Source of the DNA: Collimonas fungivorans
GTDB lineage: Bacteria; Pseudomonadota; Gammaproteobacteria; Burkholderiales; Burkholderiaceae_D
Length of the DNA stretch: 64,000 nt
NCBI RefSeq assembly: GCF_001584145.1
Contig: NZ_CP013232.1
Coordinates: 5,535,730-5,599,729, forward strand
Direction: 5' to 3'
Positions 55,962 through 64,000 of the stretch are shown one piece after another. The translations under genes and the position numbers were made by a program. Each line of letters begins with the position of its first letter. Positions within the stretch are counted from its first letter, which is position 1. Under the pieces are notes generated by a model. The model worked only from the letters and a program-made list of their open reading frames with translations, was not told the origin of the DNA and made no database searches.

Positions 55962-56399
55962 ATGAAAACGTCACATCGCCTGTCTGCCGACAGGGGCCTC
56001 GGCTTCACCTTGATAGAGCTGATGCTGGTCATCGCCATCATTGGCATTCTGGCAGCGGTTACTATCCCGGCCTATCAAAACCACTTGAAGAAAGAAAAAT
56101 TTGCAGAAGTGATTGCGGCAGGCACTGCAGCCAAACCAGCTGTCGAAACGTGCATGCAGCAGTTGAACACCAGCACCGGCTGCGACGGTGGCACCCATGG
56201 CATTCCCGCCGACTCCACAGGAAATCCAGGCAAGTATGTGGCTTCGGTCAGCGTCAAGAACGGCGTTGTCATGGTTGTCCCGCAGGCAAAAGACGGCCTT
56301 CTCGCGACCGACACCTACATATTGACGCCGACACCCGGCGCCCCGGTCAAATGGACGACAGCCGCGAGCGGTTGCATCGCCACGGCGCTATGTAAATAA
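55962..56399 (+). CDS. pilE: Type IV pilin (PilE/PilA-like)
   Basis: The 145-residue prepilin has the class IVa cleavage site after Gly14 (GLG/FTLIELMLVIAIIG, Glu5 present), the long N-terminal helix (ILAAVTIPAYQNHL) and a C-terminal disulfide pair (SGCIATALCK), plus an internal pair (ETCMQQLNTSTGC). It is the likely pilus subunit or a pilin-like paralogue. AGAGAGGG precedes the ATG. It is separated from pilVXY1 by a REP and a minus-strand gene, so it has its own promoter. Confidence 0.93.
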   Translation: MKTSHRLSADRGLGFTLIELMLVIAIIGILAAVTIPAYQNHLKKEKFAEVIAAGTAAKPAVETCMQQLNTSTGCDGGTHGIPADSTGNPGKYVASVSVKNGVVMVVPQAKDGLLATDTYILTPTPGAPVKWTTAASGCIATALCK

Positions 56400-56533
56400 A
56401 TAGCGGAACCTGCTTCCCGCTGTGCCTGTCCAAAATTTTCATACTGTTTGAATGCGTGGATCTTCTGTAGTGAAAGCGGCAAAAACCGCCGCCTGCAGCC
56501 ATGCATTCTGTAGCTGAATTTCAAGAGGCAAGC

Positions 56534-56740
56534 ATGTACGGAGAGGTTGACTGGAAACACGCGCCGAAAGGCGCACGATGGTGGGCGGTGGATGCAAGCG
56601 GACATGCCCATTGGTTCATGGAGCCGACACACAAAGTCAGGACACATTTCTGGTATTCGCAGGAAGTCCACGCACCGGCCTTCGCCTATTCCGGCGACTG
56701 GCGCGAGAGCCTGACCGAACGGCCGGACAAATTCAAGTGA
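56534..56740 (+). CDS. Small protein of unknown function
   Basis: The 68-residue soluble protein is rich in Trp and His: MYGEVDWKHAPKGARWWAVD then GHAHWF. The pattern of alternating aromatic residues around DASGHAHWF resembles small phage-type beta proteins. AAGAGG before the ATG at 56534 supports this start over 56501. I do not recognise a family with confidence. Confidence 0.55.
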   Translation: MYGEVDWKHAPKGARWWAVDASGHAHWFMEPTHKVRTHFWYSQEVHAPAFAYSGDWRESLTERPDKFK

Positions 56741-56793
56741 ACGATAAGGCAACCCTGGGATCGAAACAGATATCAATAATCCCGGAGCCTGCC

Positions 56794-56967
56794 ATGAAAC
56801 GTCTCACAATCTTGTTTGGTCTGGCGGTGGTATTGCTCAGCGGCTGCATAGTTCCCCCGTACGGCGGGAGAGATGGCGGCTACCGGGATCGCGGCGACTG
56901 GCATGACCACCGCGATGACCGGGATGGCGATCGTCGCAGGGATGATGGTCCCCCTAACCGCTACTAG
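56794..56967 (+). CDS. Small lipoprotein with Asp/Arg-rich tail
   Basis: The 57-residue product has a clear lipoprotein signal MKRLTILFGLAVVLLSGC with the anchored Cys at 18, then a Gly/Arg/Asp/His-rich tail (DRGDWHDHRDDRDGDRRRDD). CGGAGCC precedes the ATG. It is likely a small membrane-anchored envelope protein of unknown role. Its stop is one base from that of the convergent small membrane gene. Confidence 0.68.
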   Translation: MKRLTILFGLAVVLLSGCIVPPYGGRDGGYRDRGDWHDHRDDRDGDRRRDDGPPNRY

Positions 56968-56968
56968 C

Positions 56969-57193
56969 TCAGGTCCTGGCCCGGTCTTTTTTCCTGTGGG
57001 TAAGCCAGGCGGCTACCAGCAGCACTTTCAGGGCCAGCAAAGCGGCTATTCCTACCACGCCAAGCTTGAGAGTGGCGCCAATGACGTAGGCGATCCCTAC
57101 TGCGGCGCCCTTGATAACGGCAAACAGCAGGATTATGCATAGCAGACCCGCATAGAGCGGGTTGTCGCGCTGAAGTGTCGAGAGACGTTTCAT
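56969..57193 (-). CDS. Small inner-membrane protein
   Basis: The 74-residue product starts MKRLSTLQRDNPLYAG and has two membrane segments (LLCIILLFAVIKGAAVGIAY, IGATLKLGVVGIAALLALKV) and a basic C-terminus (THRKKDRART). GAAGGGAAG before the ATG at 57193 sets the start; the longer frame to 57421 runs through a hairpin and is unlikely. Function unknown. Confidence 0.65.
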   Translation of the reverse strand: MKRLSTLQRDNPLYAGLLCIILLFAVIKGAAVGIAYVIGATLKLGVVGIAALLALKVLLVAAWLTHRKKDRART

Positions 57194-57294
57194 ACTTCCC
57201 TTCGTTTGGCTGTATAGCCAATGTACACGTTTCATTTGCCGTTGGAAATAGCCCTGCTGGTCCGGGTACTTCGCCACCTCCCCGCTATTCAGAT

Positions 57295-57362
57295 AAAAAA
57301 AAGCCCGCCAGCCTTGCGGCAGCGGGCTAAATCCAAAACTTAGGGAGAGTTGGAGGAGACCA
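57295..57362 (-). ncRNA. Candidate small RNA with anti-Shine-Dalgarno stretch
   Basis: On the minus strand a CU-rich segment, GGTCTCCTCCAACTCTCCC, is followed by about 14 bases and then a stem (AGCCCGC / GCGGGCT, 57302-57328) ending in eight T, a textbook intrinsic terminator. A TTGAAA and a TATTCA 18 bases apart lie just upstream. No gene precedes the terminator. The exposed CUCCUCC could pair with ribosome-binding sites, as in known Hfq-type small RNAs. Start site and function are inferred. Confidence 0.5.
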
Positions 57363-57457
57363 ATTGAATATTGTGTTGCCCAGGCGGTTTTCAATACCTT
57401 TTTGCAGTTATTTTTATCCATATGAAAAGCTCATCATATCCAACTCAACAGTCTATG

Positions 57458-57532
57458 AGCTGTAAATTGCTTTTACAGCTTATGGCTTGTATTTAAAGAA
57501 TACAAGTTATACACTGTATTCTGTGATTACAG
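57458..57532. promoter_or_regulatory. Three operator palindromes upstream of hipBA
   Basis: Palindromes at 57458-57480, 57486-57506 and 57514-57532 share half-sites of the form TGTAWW and WWTACA with five-base spacers. Their centres (57469, 57496, 57523) are exactly 27 bases apart. They are well placed for cooperative autorepression by HipB. Confidence 0.75.
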
Positions 57533-57563
57533 CATCATGCTTGTACTGGAGCTGGAGACTGCA

Positions 57564-57875
57564 ATGAGCTACCCGATCAAAACACTTGGTCAATTACGTC
57601 CCATCCTGCAAGGATTCCGCAAGGAAGCCGGATTTACGCAAGCTGCAATGGCGAGCCAGCTTGGCATTACGCAGCAGAGCTATGCCCAGATCGAGGCCAA
57701 TCCTGCTTCGACCAGCGTGGAGCGCTTATACAAGATCATGCGTCTCCTGAATGTCGAACTGGTATTGGCCCATGAGCCGCCGCAGGCAGGCGACGCCACC
57801 CAGGCCGAGCAACCGAAGAAAGCGCAAACGCTTCGTAAAATTGTTCCACCGTCAGAAAAAAAAGAGCCGTGGTGA
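57564..57875 (+). CDS. hipB: HipB-like XRE antitoxin
   Basis: The 103-residue protein has a helix-turn-helix (LRPILQGFRKEAGFTQAAMA, SQLGITQQSYAQIEANPAS) at about residues 8-48 and a polar tail with KKAQTLRKIVPP. GGAGACTG before the ATG at 57564 is used; 57537 is an alternative. It lies three bases before hipA. It would neutralise HipA and repress the operon through the palindromes upstream. Confidence 0.9.
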   Translation: MSYPIKTLGQLRPILQGFRKEAGFTQAAMASQLGITQQSYAQIEANPASTSVERLYKIMRLLNVELVLAHEPPQAGDATQAEQPKKAQTLRKIVPPSEKKEPW

Positions 57876-57878
57876 GAC

Positions 57879-59219
57879 ATGGGACGACGCTCGCACACCC
57901 AACGCCTCGTCATTTGGCTTAACGGTATTGCTGTTGGCCAATGGACTGCTGCACCCGGCCGCCCCTCGTTCAACTACTTCGACGCATGGCTTGAGGATGA
58001 GCAAGGTCGTCCGCTGTCCCTGTCCTTGCCGTTTACGCCGAACAATGAGCCATACCGAGGCGAACTGGTATCGAATTATTTCGACAATATGCTGCCGGAC
58101 AGCGATCCTATACGCCGGCGCCTGGCGCAGCGTTTTCAAACTGGCGGTATTGAGCCATTTCAGTTGCTGGCCGCGATCGGGCGCGACTGCGTTGGCGCGG
58201 TGCAGCTGCTGCCGGCAGGCGAAGAGCCGGTTGGCCTGTTTAGCATAGCCGGCCAGCCGCTCGACGAAAGCGGCATCGCCCGCCTGCTGCGCAGGAGCAC
58301 CTCGGCAGCGCCGCTGAGCCGGGATGATGAAGAGAACGATTTGCGCCTCTCCATTGCAGGCGCACAAGAAAAAACGGCCTTGTTGAGACATCAAGGACAA
58401 TGGCTGCTTCCCGCCGCCAGTACTCCTACCAGCCATATCCTCAAGTTGCCGCTTGGTCTTGTCGGCCACATGCAGGCGGACATGCGTACTTCGGTCGAGA
58501 ATGAATGGCTGTGCTCGAAGATCGTCGAAGCCTTCGGCTTGCCCGTCGCGTTTTGCGACATCGCATGCTACGAAGACCAGAAGGCGTTGATTGTAGAACG
58601 CTTCGACCGCAGGCTTTCGGCAGACGCCAGCTGGATCGTGCGCTTGCCGCAGGAGGACTTTTTCCAGGCGACAGGTTCCTCGGCGCTGCACAAATACCAG
58701 GCTGACGGCGGTCCCGGCATCGCCGACATCATGGATGTGCTGCTAGGATCAGAACAGGCCAATATTGACCGGCGCAATTTCTTCAAGGCCCAGCTGCTGT
58801 TCTGGCTGTTGGCCGCTACCGATGGCCACGCCAAGAACTTCAGCATTGCGCACCATCCCGGCGGCCGGTTTCGCGCGACGCCGCTATACGATATCTTGTC
58901 GGCCCATCCCATCCTTGGCGCCGGAAATAACCAGCTGGCGCCGCAAAAAGCCAGGCTGGCGATGGCGGTACGGGGCAGCGCCAACTACTACCACCTGGAG
59001 CAGATTCAACGACGCCATTGGGACAAGATGGCCCGGCAGGTTGGCCTTGGCGCTCATGCCGCCGAAGAAATCATCGAGGAATTAATTGCCGCGTCAGGGG
59101 GAGTCGCCGAAGCCGTGTCACGTCAGTTGCCCGCCGATTTTCCGGGCGACGTAGCAGAATCCATCTTGACAGGCATGCTGCGCCAGTGCGAAAAGCTGCA
59201 GGCAATGCAAGCTCTCTGA
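57879..59219 (+). CDS. hipA: HipA-family Ser/Thr kinase toxin
   Basis: The 446-residue kinase is full length compared with about 440 for E. coli HipA. Motifs: SIAGAQEKTALL at 158-169, the catalytic loop TDGHAKNFSI at 314-323 and the metal-binding Asp in PLYDILSA at 335-342. E. coli HipA phosphorylates glutamyl-tRNA synthetase and promotes persistence; other members have other targets. With hipB it forms a type II toxin-antitoxin module. The 159-base gap to mnmE shows no terminator and no gene. Confidence 0.93.
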   Translation: MGRRSHTQRLVIWLNGIAVGQWTAAPGRPSFNYFDAWLEDEQGRPLSLSLPFTPNNEPYRGELVSNYFDNMLPDSDPIRRRLAQRFQTGGIEPFQLLAAIGRDCVGAVQLLPAGEEPVGLFSIAGQPLDESGIARLLRRSTSAAPLSRDDEENDLRLSIAGAQEKTALLRHQGQWLLPAASTPTSHILKLPLGLVGHMQADMRTSVENEWLCSKIVEAFGLPVAFCDIACYEDQKALIVERFDRRLSADASWIVRLPQEDFFQATGSSALHKYQADGGPGIADIMDVLLGSEQANIDRRNFFKAQLLFWLLAATDGHAKNFSIAHHPGGRFRATPLYDILSAHPILGAGNNQLAPQKARLAMAVRGSANYYHLEQIQRRHWDKMARQVGLGAHAAEEIIEELIAASGGVAEAVSRQLPADFPGDVAESILTGMLRQCEKLQAMQAL

Positions 59220-59378
59220 GATTGCCGTTGCCCAGGTTAAAAACTGGTGCCGGTACGGCAGCTGGCGAACGAAGCGCCATTGGTTGCTGCAGCGCCGCAG
59301 CCGAACAGCCCGCATCCTCCGACAAGGAAAACCATTGCGGTCACTGAGCAAACGAGGCGGAGGCGAAGTCGCATACTC

Positions 59379-60776
59379 CTACTTTCCGATGCAAAACCGC
59401 GAAAAAATCACCCCCAGCAAATCATCCGGCGTAAACGCCCCGGTAATGCTGCTAAGCCGATCCTGCGCCAGCCGCAACTCTTCCGCAAACAGATCTAGCG
59501 ACTGATCGTTGACCCGGTTGTCGAGCGAGGCGTGCTGGTCGGCGATCTCCAAATGGTCGCGCGCCGCCTTCAGCGCAATCAGGTGCCGCTCGCGCGCCAG
59601 GTAGCGCGATTCTCCTGTCTGCTGCCAGCCGGCGATGCGCAGCAGTTCCGTGCGCAGCAGGTCGATACCGAGGTGGTCGGTGGCCGACAGGTAGATATGG
59701 GTAGCATCGTTCATCACATCGACCGCGGGTTTGTGGCCCGACTGGTCGATCTTGTTCCAGATGCGGATGATCGGCGCGCTGTTCGGGAAACGCGCGACGA
59801 TTTTTTCATCGGCCAGCGACGGCCCGTGGTTGGCGTCCAGCATGTGCAGGATCACGTCGGCGTTAGCCACTGCTGCCCAGGTGCGTTCGATGCCTATCCG
59901 TTCCACTTCGTCGTTGGCGTCTTCCGCCTCGCGGATGCCAGCGGTGTCGATGATGTTGAGCGGGATGCCTTCCAGCTGGATCGTTTCGGTAACCTTGTCG
60001 CGAGTGGTGCCGGCAATCGGCGTGACAATGGCCACATCGGATCCGGCCAGCACGTTCAGCAAGGACGACTTGCCGACATTCGGCTGCCCCGCCAGCACGA
60101 TGTTTAAGCCGTCGCGCAGCAAGGCGCCTTGCGCGGCCTGGCTGAACACATTGTCTAGCGTGCTGCGGATAGCCGCCAGCTGGCCGCGCGCGTCGGATTT
60201 TTCCAGGAAGTCGATTTCCTCTTCCGGGAAATCCAGGGTCGCCTCAACCAGCATGCGCAAGTTCGTGACCTGCCCCACCAGCGCATGGATTACTTTGGAA
60301 AACGCCCCCGACAGCGATTCCGAAGCCGATTTGGCGGCAGCCTCGGTAGACGCCTCGATCAGGTCCGCCACCGCTTCCGCCTGCGCCAGGTCCAGCTTGT
60401 CGTTGATAAACGCCCGCTGCGTGAATTCGCCCGGTTCCGCCATGCGCAAGCCGATATCCTGTCCCGCCGCCAGGCAACGGCTCAGCAGCATCTGCAACAC
60501 CACCGGCCCGCCATGCCCCTGCAGCTCCAGCACGTCTTCGCCGGTATACGAATGCGGCGCCTTGAAATAGATCGCCAGCCCCTGATCGATGACGCTGCCG
60601 TCGGCATTCTTGAATGGCAGGTAGGTTGCGTGGCGCGGCGTCAGCTTGTTTTCCGCAATGCCGCAAACGGCTTCAATGACGGGACCGAGATGCTTGCCGG
60701 AGATGCGGACTACGCCGATGCCGCCGCGTCCTGGTGCGGTGGCGATGGCGGCGATGGGAGAGGAATCGAAAGACAT
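59379..60776 (-). CDS. mnmE: tRNA modification GTPase MnmE (TrmE)
   Basis: The 465-residue GTPase works with MnmG at tRNA wobble U34. It has an N-terminal folate-binding domain ([20 protein letters not shown]), an inserted G domain with [19 protein letters not shown] and NKID, and the C-terminal catalytic FCIGK. All are intact. It ends the rpmH-rnpA-yidD-yidC-mnmE array, with a strong hairpin between yidC and mnmE. Confidence 0.98.
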   Translation of the reverse strand: MSFDSSPIAAIATAPGRGGIGVVRISGKHLGPVIEAVCGIAENKLTPRHATYLPFKNADGSVIDQGLAIYFKAPHSYTGEDVLELQGHGGPVVLQMLLSRCLAAGQDIGLRMAEPGEFTQRAFINDKLDLAQAEAVADLIEASTEAAAKSASESLSGAFSKVIHALVGQVTNLRMLVEATLDFPEEEIDFLEKSDARGQLAAIRSTLDNVFSQAAQGALLRDGLNIVLAGQPNVGKSSLLNVLAGSDVAIVTPIAGTTRDKVTETIQLEGIPLNIIDTAGIREAEDANDEVERIGIERTWAAVANADVILHMLDANHGPSLADEKIVARFPNSAPIIRIWNKIDQSGHKPAVDVMNDATHIYLSATDHLGIDLLRTELLRIAGWQQTGESRYLARERHLIALKAARDHLEIADQHASLDNRVNDQSLDLFAEELRLAQDRLSSITGAFTPDDLLGVIFSRFCIGK

Positions 60777-60832
60777 GGAATTATTCTACGAGGGTTGTTT
60801 GATAATAGAAACATCGGCAAGCAGCCGGCCAC

Positions 60833-60869
60833 AAAAAAGCCCGTGAATCGAACATTCACGGGCTTTTTT
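60833..60869. terminator. Rho-independent terminator after yidC
   Basis: Arms AAAAAAGCCCGTGAAT and ATTCACGGGCTTTTTT are perfect around a five-base loop. On the minus strand it follows yidC by 24 bases, so mnmE probably depends on read-through or its own promoter. Confidence 0.93.
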
Positions 60870-60892
60870 ACGACACTCGCCAAACAGCGATA

Positions 60893-62575
60893 TTAAGCCT
60901 TGGCCGGACCTGCACCCATCTTGCGGGTAATCACCCATTGCTGCGCAATCGACAGCACGTTGTTGGTGACCCAGTACAGCACCAGGCCCGACGGGAAGAA
61001 GAAGAACATTACCGAGAAAATCAGCGGCATGAACATCATCACCTTGGCTTGCATAGGATCGGGCGGGGTCGGGTTCAGCTTGGTCTGGATGAACATCGAA
61101 ATCGCCATCACCACCGGCAGGATGTAGAACGGATCCGGTGCAGCCAGGTCATGGATCCAGCCCAGCCATGGCGCATTGCGAATTTCCACACTGGCCAGCA
61201 GCACCCAGTACAGCGAGATGAACACCGGGATCTGCACCACGATCGGCAGGCAGCCGCCGAGCGGGTTGATCTTTTCGGTCTTGTACAGCTCCATCATGGC
61301 CTGGTTCATCTTCTGCGGTTCGGATTTGAAACGCTCGCGGATCGACGTCATTTTTGGCGTTACCAGCTTCATCTTGGCCATGCTGCGATAGCTCGCTGCC
61401 GACAGCGGGAAGAACGCCAGCTTGATCAGCACGGTCAGGGCGATGATGGTCCAGCCCCAGTTGCCGAGCACTTTGTGGATCTGCGTCATCAGCCAGAAGA
61501 TCGGCTTGGCGATGATGGTCAGCCAGCCATAGTCCTTGACCAGTTCCAGGCCAGGCGCGATGGCCTCCAGGTCGCTTTGCACTTCCGGACCCGAATACAA
61601 ACGCGCATCCATGGTCACGCTGGCGCCCGGAGCAATGGTGCCCAGCGGCAGGATGTTGCCGACTGCGTACAGGTTGGTGGCGATCTTCTTGGTGAAGATT
61701 TCGCGTGGCGCCTTGTCTTGCGGGATGAACGCCGAGACAAAGTAATGCTGGATCAAAGCAAACCAGCCGTCATCCGCCTTGGTAGCGTGGTCAGCCTTGC
61801 CGCCTTCGATTTTGTCGAACGGGAATTTCTGGAACTTGCTGGCCTCGGTATACACCGAAGCGCCGGTGAAGGTGTGCACGAAACGCTGTTCGCCTTCAGG
61901 CGCATTGCCGTCGCGCACCAGTTGCAGGTACAGCGAAGGCGAAACCGGCGCGCCGCTGTCGTTGGTCACTGTGTGCTTGACGTCGATCGAATAATCGCCG
62001 CGCTTGAAGGTGTAGGTCTTGGTCAGCTTGACGCCGCCTTCGGTCGATTCCAGCACCAGTTGCACCTGGTTGCCGTTGTCCAGCGTACGGGCGCCAGGCA
62101 AGGCCGTGAACGGCGACTTGTGGTTAGGGAAAGGACCGCCGATCAGGCCGGTTTCAGCCAGGTAGGTGCGGGTAGCGCTGGAGTCGAACAGCACCAGGTT
62201 CTTGGTCGGGTCGACCGTGTCCTTGTGTTTCAGCAGTTCCAGGCGCTTCAGTTCACCGCCGACAGTATCGATGTCAGCCTTGACCACATCGGTAGTGATG
62301 GTGATGACTTCGCCCTTGGCGTCGGCAGCGGTGGCAGGCACGGCGCTGGCCGATGCGGCTGCAGGCGCGCCGGCGACAGCCGAAGCTTGCGGCACCGAGG
62401 AACTGGCGCCGGCCGATGCGGCAGCGCCGGCAGGACCGGTTGCAGCAGCAGGAACAGTCGGGTTGGCGCTTGGGAAGAACAGCGACGGCTGGCCGTTATG
62501 GCGCTGCCACTGATCCCAGAGGAACAGCAGCGAAACCGAAAATACAACCCACAGGACGGTACGTTTGATATCCAT
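60893..62575 (-). CDS. yidC: Membrane protein insertase YidC
   Basis: The 560-residue insertase has an N-terminal membrane anchor ([20 protein letters not shown]), an Ala/Pro-rich linker, a large periplasmic P1 domain and five C-terminal membrane segments with [20 protein letters not shown] and the positively charged cytoplasmic loop. It inserts membrane proteins alone or with SecYEG. The linker (about residues 40-85) is low-complexity Ala/Ser. It lies 19 bases after yidD. Confidence 0.98.
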   Translation of the reverse strand: MDIKRTVLWVVFSVSLLFLWDQWQRHNGQPSLFFPSANPTVPAAATGPAGAAASAGASSSVPQASAVAGAPAAASASAVPATAADAKGEVITITTDVVKADIDTVGGELKRLELLKHKDTVDPTKNLVLFDSSATRTYLAETGLIGGPFPNHKSPFTALPGARTLDNGNQVQLVLESTEGGVKLTKTYTFKRGDYSIDVKHTVTNDSGAPVSPSLYLQLVRDGNAPEGEQRFVHTFTGASVYTEASKFQKFPFDKIEGGKADHATKADDGWFALIQHYFVSAFIPQDKAPREIFTKKIATNLYAVGNILPLGTIAPGASVTMDARLYSGPEVQSDLEAIAPGLELVKDYGWLTIIAKPIFWLMTQIHKVLGNWGWTIIALTVLIKLAFFPLSAASYRSMAKMKLVTPKMTSIRERFKSEPQKMNQAMMELYKTEKINPLGGCLPIVVQIPVFISLYWVLLASVEIRNAPWLGWIHDLAAPDPFYILPVVMAISMFIQTKLNPTPPDPMQAKVMMFMPLIFSVMFFFFPSGLVLYWVTNNVLSIAQQWVITRKMGAGPAKA

Positions 62576-62594
62576 AAGAGTATTTATCTATGAT

Positions 62595-62879
62595 TCAGGA
62601 ATGGCCGCAACCACACGATCGGCTGGCCGATGCGGGTTTGGTTGCAGATGGAGATGTGGATGATTGCTGCGGCGGCACCGGATCGAGTCCGCCCGCATGC
62701 CAGGGATGGCATTTGCACAGGCGGCGTCCGGCCAGCATGCTGCCCTTCAGGGCGCCATGCGTACGGATAGCTTCGGCTGCGTAATCGGAGCAGCTGGGAT
62801 AAAAACGGCAATTCTGTCCCAGAAACGGGCTGATGCCCAGTTTGTAGAGGCGCAACAGGAACAGTAGAGGCATTTTCAT
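62595..62879 (-). CDS. yidD: Membrane protein insertion efficiency factor YidD
   Basis: The 94-residue protein has the YidD core [20 protein letters not shown] then [11 protein letters not shown], and [13 protein letters not shown]. It is a small membrane-associated helper of YidC-dependent insertion. The C-terminus adds a Ser/Pro/Cys-rich tail. A second frame spans the same bases, but only this one has family motifs. Confidence 0.95.
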   Translation of the reverse strand: MKMPLLFLLRLYKLGISPFLGQNCRFYPSCSDYAAEAIRTHGALKGSMLAGRRLCKCHPWHAGGLDPVPPQQSSTSPSATKPASASRSCGCGHS

Positions 62880-62988
62880 GACAGCTTTTTTCCCTTCTTC
62901 TTCCGGCCCCGGCTATGTGTGGCCAGGCTGGAACAATACAAGCCGCGGATACAAATAAGCCCAAAAGTAAGCCGAAACTTAGGCGAAC

Positions 62989-63390
62989 TTACGACTTGTC
63001 AGCCCGTTGCGACGCGAACAGCTGCTTCAGTTCGCCATGCAGCTCTCGCTTCAGGCGCGCAGTCGTGGCCGGGCCCGCCTTGGTGTTTACCGGTTTCGAT
63101 AAACGCACAACGCAGTCGATTGGCGGCAATGGTGTCAGACGAAACAGCTCGCGCGTAACGCGTTTGACGGTGTTACGCGTAACAGCGCGCGGCGCCAGCC
63201 GTTTTGCCGCCACCACGCCCAGACGGGCATGCGGCAGCGCATTGAGGCGGGTGTACAAGACGAAGTGCGCCGTTCTATACACAGGGCGCAAACGAAAAAC
63301 GGATGAAAACTCATCCGTTTTAACGATGCGCCGATCACGTGAAAAGTCCTGGACGCTGTTCTGGGAACGGTCGCCGAGTTGATCTGTCAC
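62989..63390 (-). CDS. rnpA: Ribonuclease P protein component
   Basis: The 133-residue basic protein is the protein subunit of RNase P, which removes tRNA 5' leaders. Motifs: VKTDEFSSVFRLRP near the start, LGVVAAKRLAPRAVTRNTVK with the RNR signature, and DCVVRLSKP. A GTG at 63390 is taken as start, 28 bases after the rpmH stop; no strong ribosome-binding site is visible. An upstream ATG at 63477 would overlap most of rpmH. Confidence 0.93.
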   Translation of the reverse strand: MTDQLGDRSQNSVQDFSRDRRIVKTDEFSSVFRLRPVYRTAHFVLYTRLNALPHARLGVVAAKRLAPRAVTRNTVKRVTRELFRLTPLPPIDCVVRLSKPVNTKAGPATTARLKRELHGELKQLFASQRADKS

Positions 63391-63418
63391 GCAAGCAACG
63401 CTGTTGCGTCCGGCTGGA

Positions 63419-63553
63419 TTAAGCTGCCAGACGCTTGCGGCCTTTGGCGCGACGTGCATTGAGCACAGCGCGGCCACCGCGGGTTGCCATACGGGCGCGG
63501 AAGCCGTGAGTACGCTTACGGCGCACGACGGAAGGTTGGTAAGTACGTTTCAT
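63419..63553 (-). CDS. rpmH: 50S ribosomal protein L34
   Basis: This 44-residue protein, [20 protein letters not shown] onward ending KGRKRLAA, is full-length L34. It is the first gene of the array leading to mnmE. In most bacteria it is adjacent and divergent to dnaA. Confidence 0.98.
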   Translation of the reverse strand: MKRTYQPSVVRRKRTHGFRARMATRGGRAVLNARRAKGRKRLAA

Positions 63554-63673
63554 GTTGGTCTCGCTAATCAGCAAAAATAAATCGGATCTTCACACTCAGA
63601 GCGCTGGGTTTCTACCCTTTCGCGATTCGATCTGGACCAGGCTGCCAAGGCGTCGGAGGACGAAACCGGGGCA

Positions 63674-63701
63674 AATACAAACATGTACAAGGGACAGTCA
63701 A
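63674..63701 (-). promoter_or_regulatory. Candidate promoter of rpmH
   Basis: On the minus strand TTGACT (63696-63701) and TGTATT (63674-63679) are 16 bases apart, about 120 bases upstream of rpmH. Confidence 0.45.
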
Positions 63702-64000
63702 CGCACAAACTGGCAATTCAGCGGACAGTGAACCTTGAATTAGAACGCATTTTCTGCTTGTTTGTCAATCACTTAGGGCTCTTTTCCACAAGGTCTTTTT
63801 GCGCCCGGCGGCCGGAATAATTGCCCGCGCCTGTGGATAACTTGCGCCGGCAAGGGTAGAATAGGGGCTTATGTGTGGCACGCCCGCCAGTTATGCATTG
63901 CTCAGTAGTACGGAATCCATTACTGAACCCAGCGTGCAATAAAAACATCAAGCCAGGGCGTAAAGAACCTCATCCCGCACACTTTCACTTAGAACGATTC
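63702..64000. promoter_or_regulatory. rpmH-dnaA intergenic region with DnaA boxes
   Basis: A perfect inverted DnaA box lies at 63832-63840 and a one-mismatch TTTTCCACA at 63782-63790. No gene is supported up to the right edge. By conserved order the dnaA start should lie just beyond; these boxes fit dnaA autoregulation or a second origin part. Confidence 0.6.

Noticed and set aside
57364-57465. 33-codon plus-strand frame starting TTG after GGAGGAG
   Set aside because: The GGAGGAG is the complement of the CU-rich stretch in the small-RNA candidate, the start is TTG and the peptide has no features; kept only as an alternative.
60938-62593. Long open frame (551 codons) opposite yidC
   Set aside because: It is antisense to a full, conserved yidC and its His/Arg/Gln-rich translation looks like a frame artefact.
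62584-62964. 126-codon frame overlapping yidD
   Set aside because: The alternative frame at 62595-62879 carries the YidD signature, and this one has no family features.

Overview
The window looks like a chromosome segment from a betaproteobacterium of the order Burkholderiales, most likely the family Oxalobacteraceae (Collimonas- or Herminiimonas-like). This rests on gene content and protein flavour: GMC dehydrogenase complexes, a Bug-type binding protein, a PutA without DNA-binding domain beside an Lrp-type regulator, and the rpmH-rnpA-yidD-yidC-mnmE order. No database was searched. No rRNA, tRNA, CRISPR array or intact insertion sequence was seen.

The two ends are the two halves of the classic origin-proximal gene set. 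The left end carries, on the minus strand, mnmG, rsmG, a LysE-type exporter and the start of parA. The right end carries, also on the minus strand, rpmH, rnpA, yidD, yidC and mnmE; dnaA is expected just beyond base 64000. About 55 kb of mostly metabolic and accessory genes lies between mnmE and mnmG.

The most striking non-coding region is 14206-14890. It is AT-rich and holds two copies, 392 bp apart, of one module: an AT-only stretch, four TAG triplets, a short spacer, a perfect DnaA box (TTATCCACA), weaker boxes and a closing box pair. I interpret it as a duplicated origin of replication, about 49 kb from the dnaA side and 11 kb from mnmG. Two perfect parS sites (TGTTTCACGTGAAACA), 60 bp apart, lie just upstream of mnmG, which supports an origin-proximal position.

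Region by region: 3.8-9.7 kb holds a TauE-type exporter and a complete Liv-type ABC transporter operon. 9.8-14.2 kb holds a GMC alcohol dehydrogenase, mmsA and a divergent LysR regulator. 15-16.4 kb holds an aspartate carbamoyltransferase fused to a helix-turn-helix domain. 16.5-26.8 kb holds AsmA, a DUF3300 lipoprotein, PutA with its Lrp-type regulator, and an exported M20 amidohydrolase. 26.8-31 kb holds a GntR-like LacI regulator, gluconate kinase and a LysR regulator. 31-36 kb holds two very small genes, pckA, a hydroxyacid dehydrogenase and an unknown gene. 36-40 kb holds a three-subunit membrane FAD dehydrogenase and a small asparaginase-like protein. 40-52 kb holds an M3 oligopeptidase, a porin, a ferric-type ABC transporter, a Bug protein, a TctDE-like two-component system and a CsoR-family regulator. 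52-56.4 kb holds a reduced type IV pilus minor-pilin cluster with a short PilY1 and a major-type pilin. 56.5-59.2 kb holds small envelope genes, a probable small RNA and a hipBA toxin-antitoxin module with three evenly spaced operators.

A REP-like palindrome family with core GTAGGGTGGGCAC occurs at five places, mostly between convergent genes; a related inverted repeat lies upstream of the LysE gene. Several other hairpins, including a 160-bp near-perfect palindrome, are described below.
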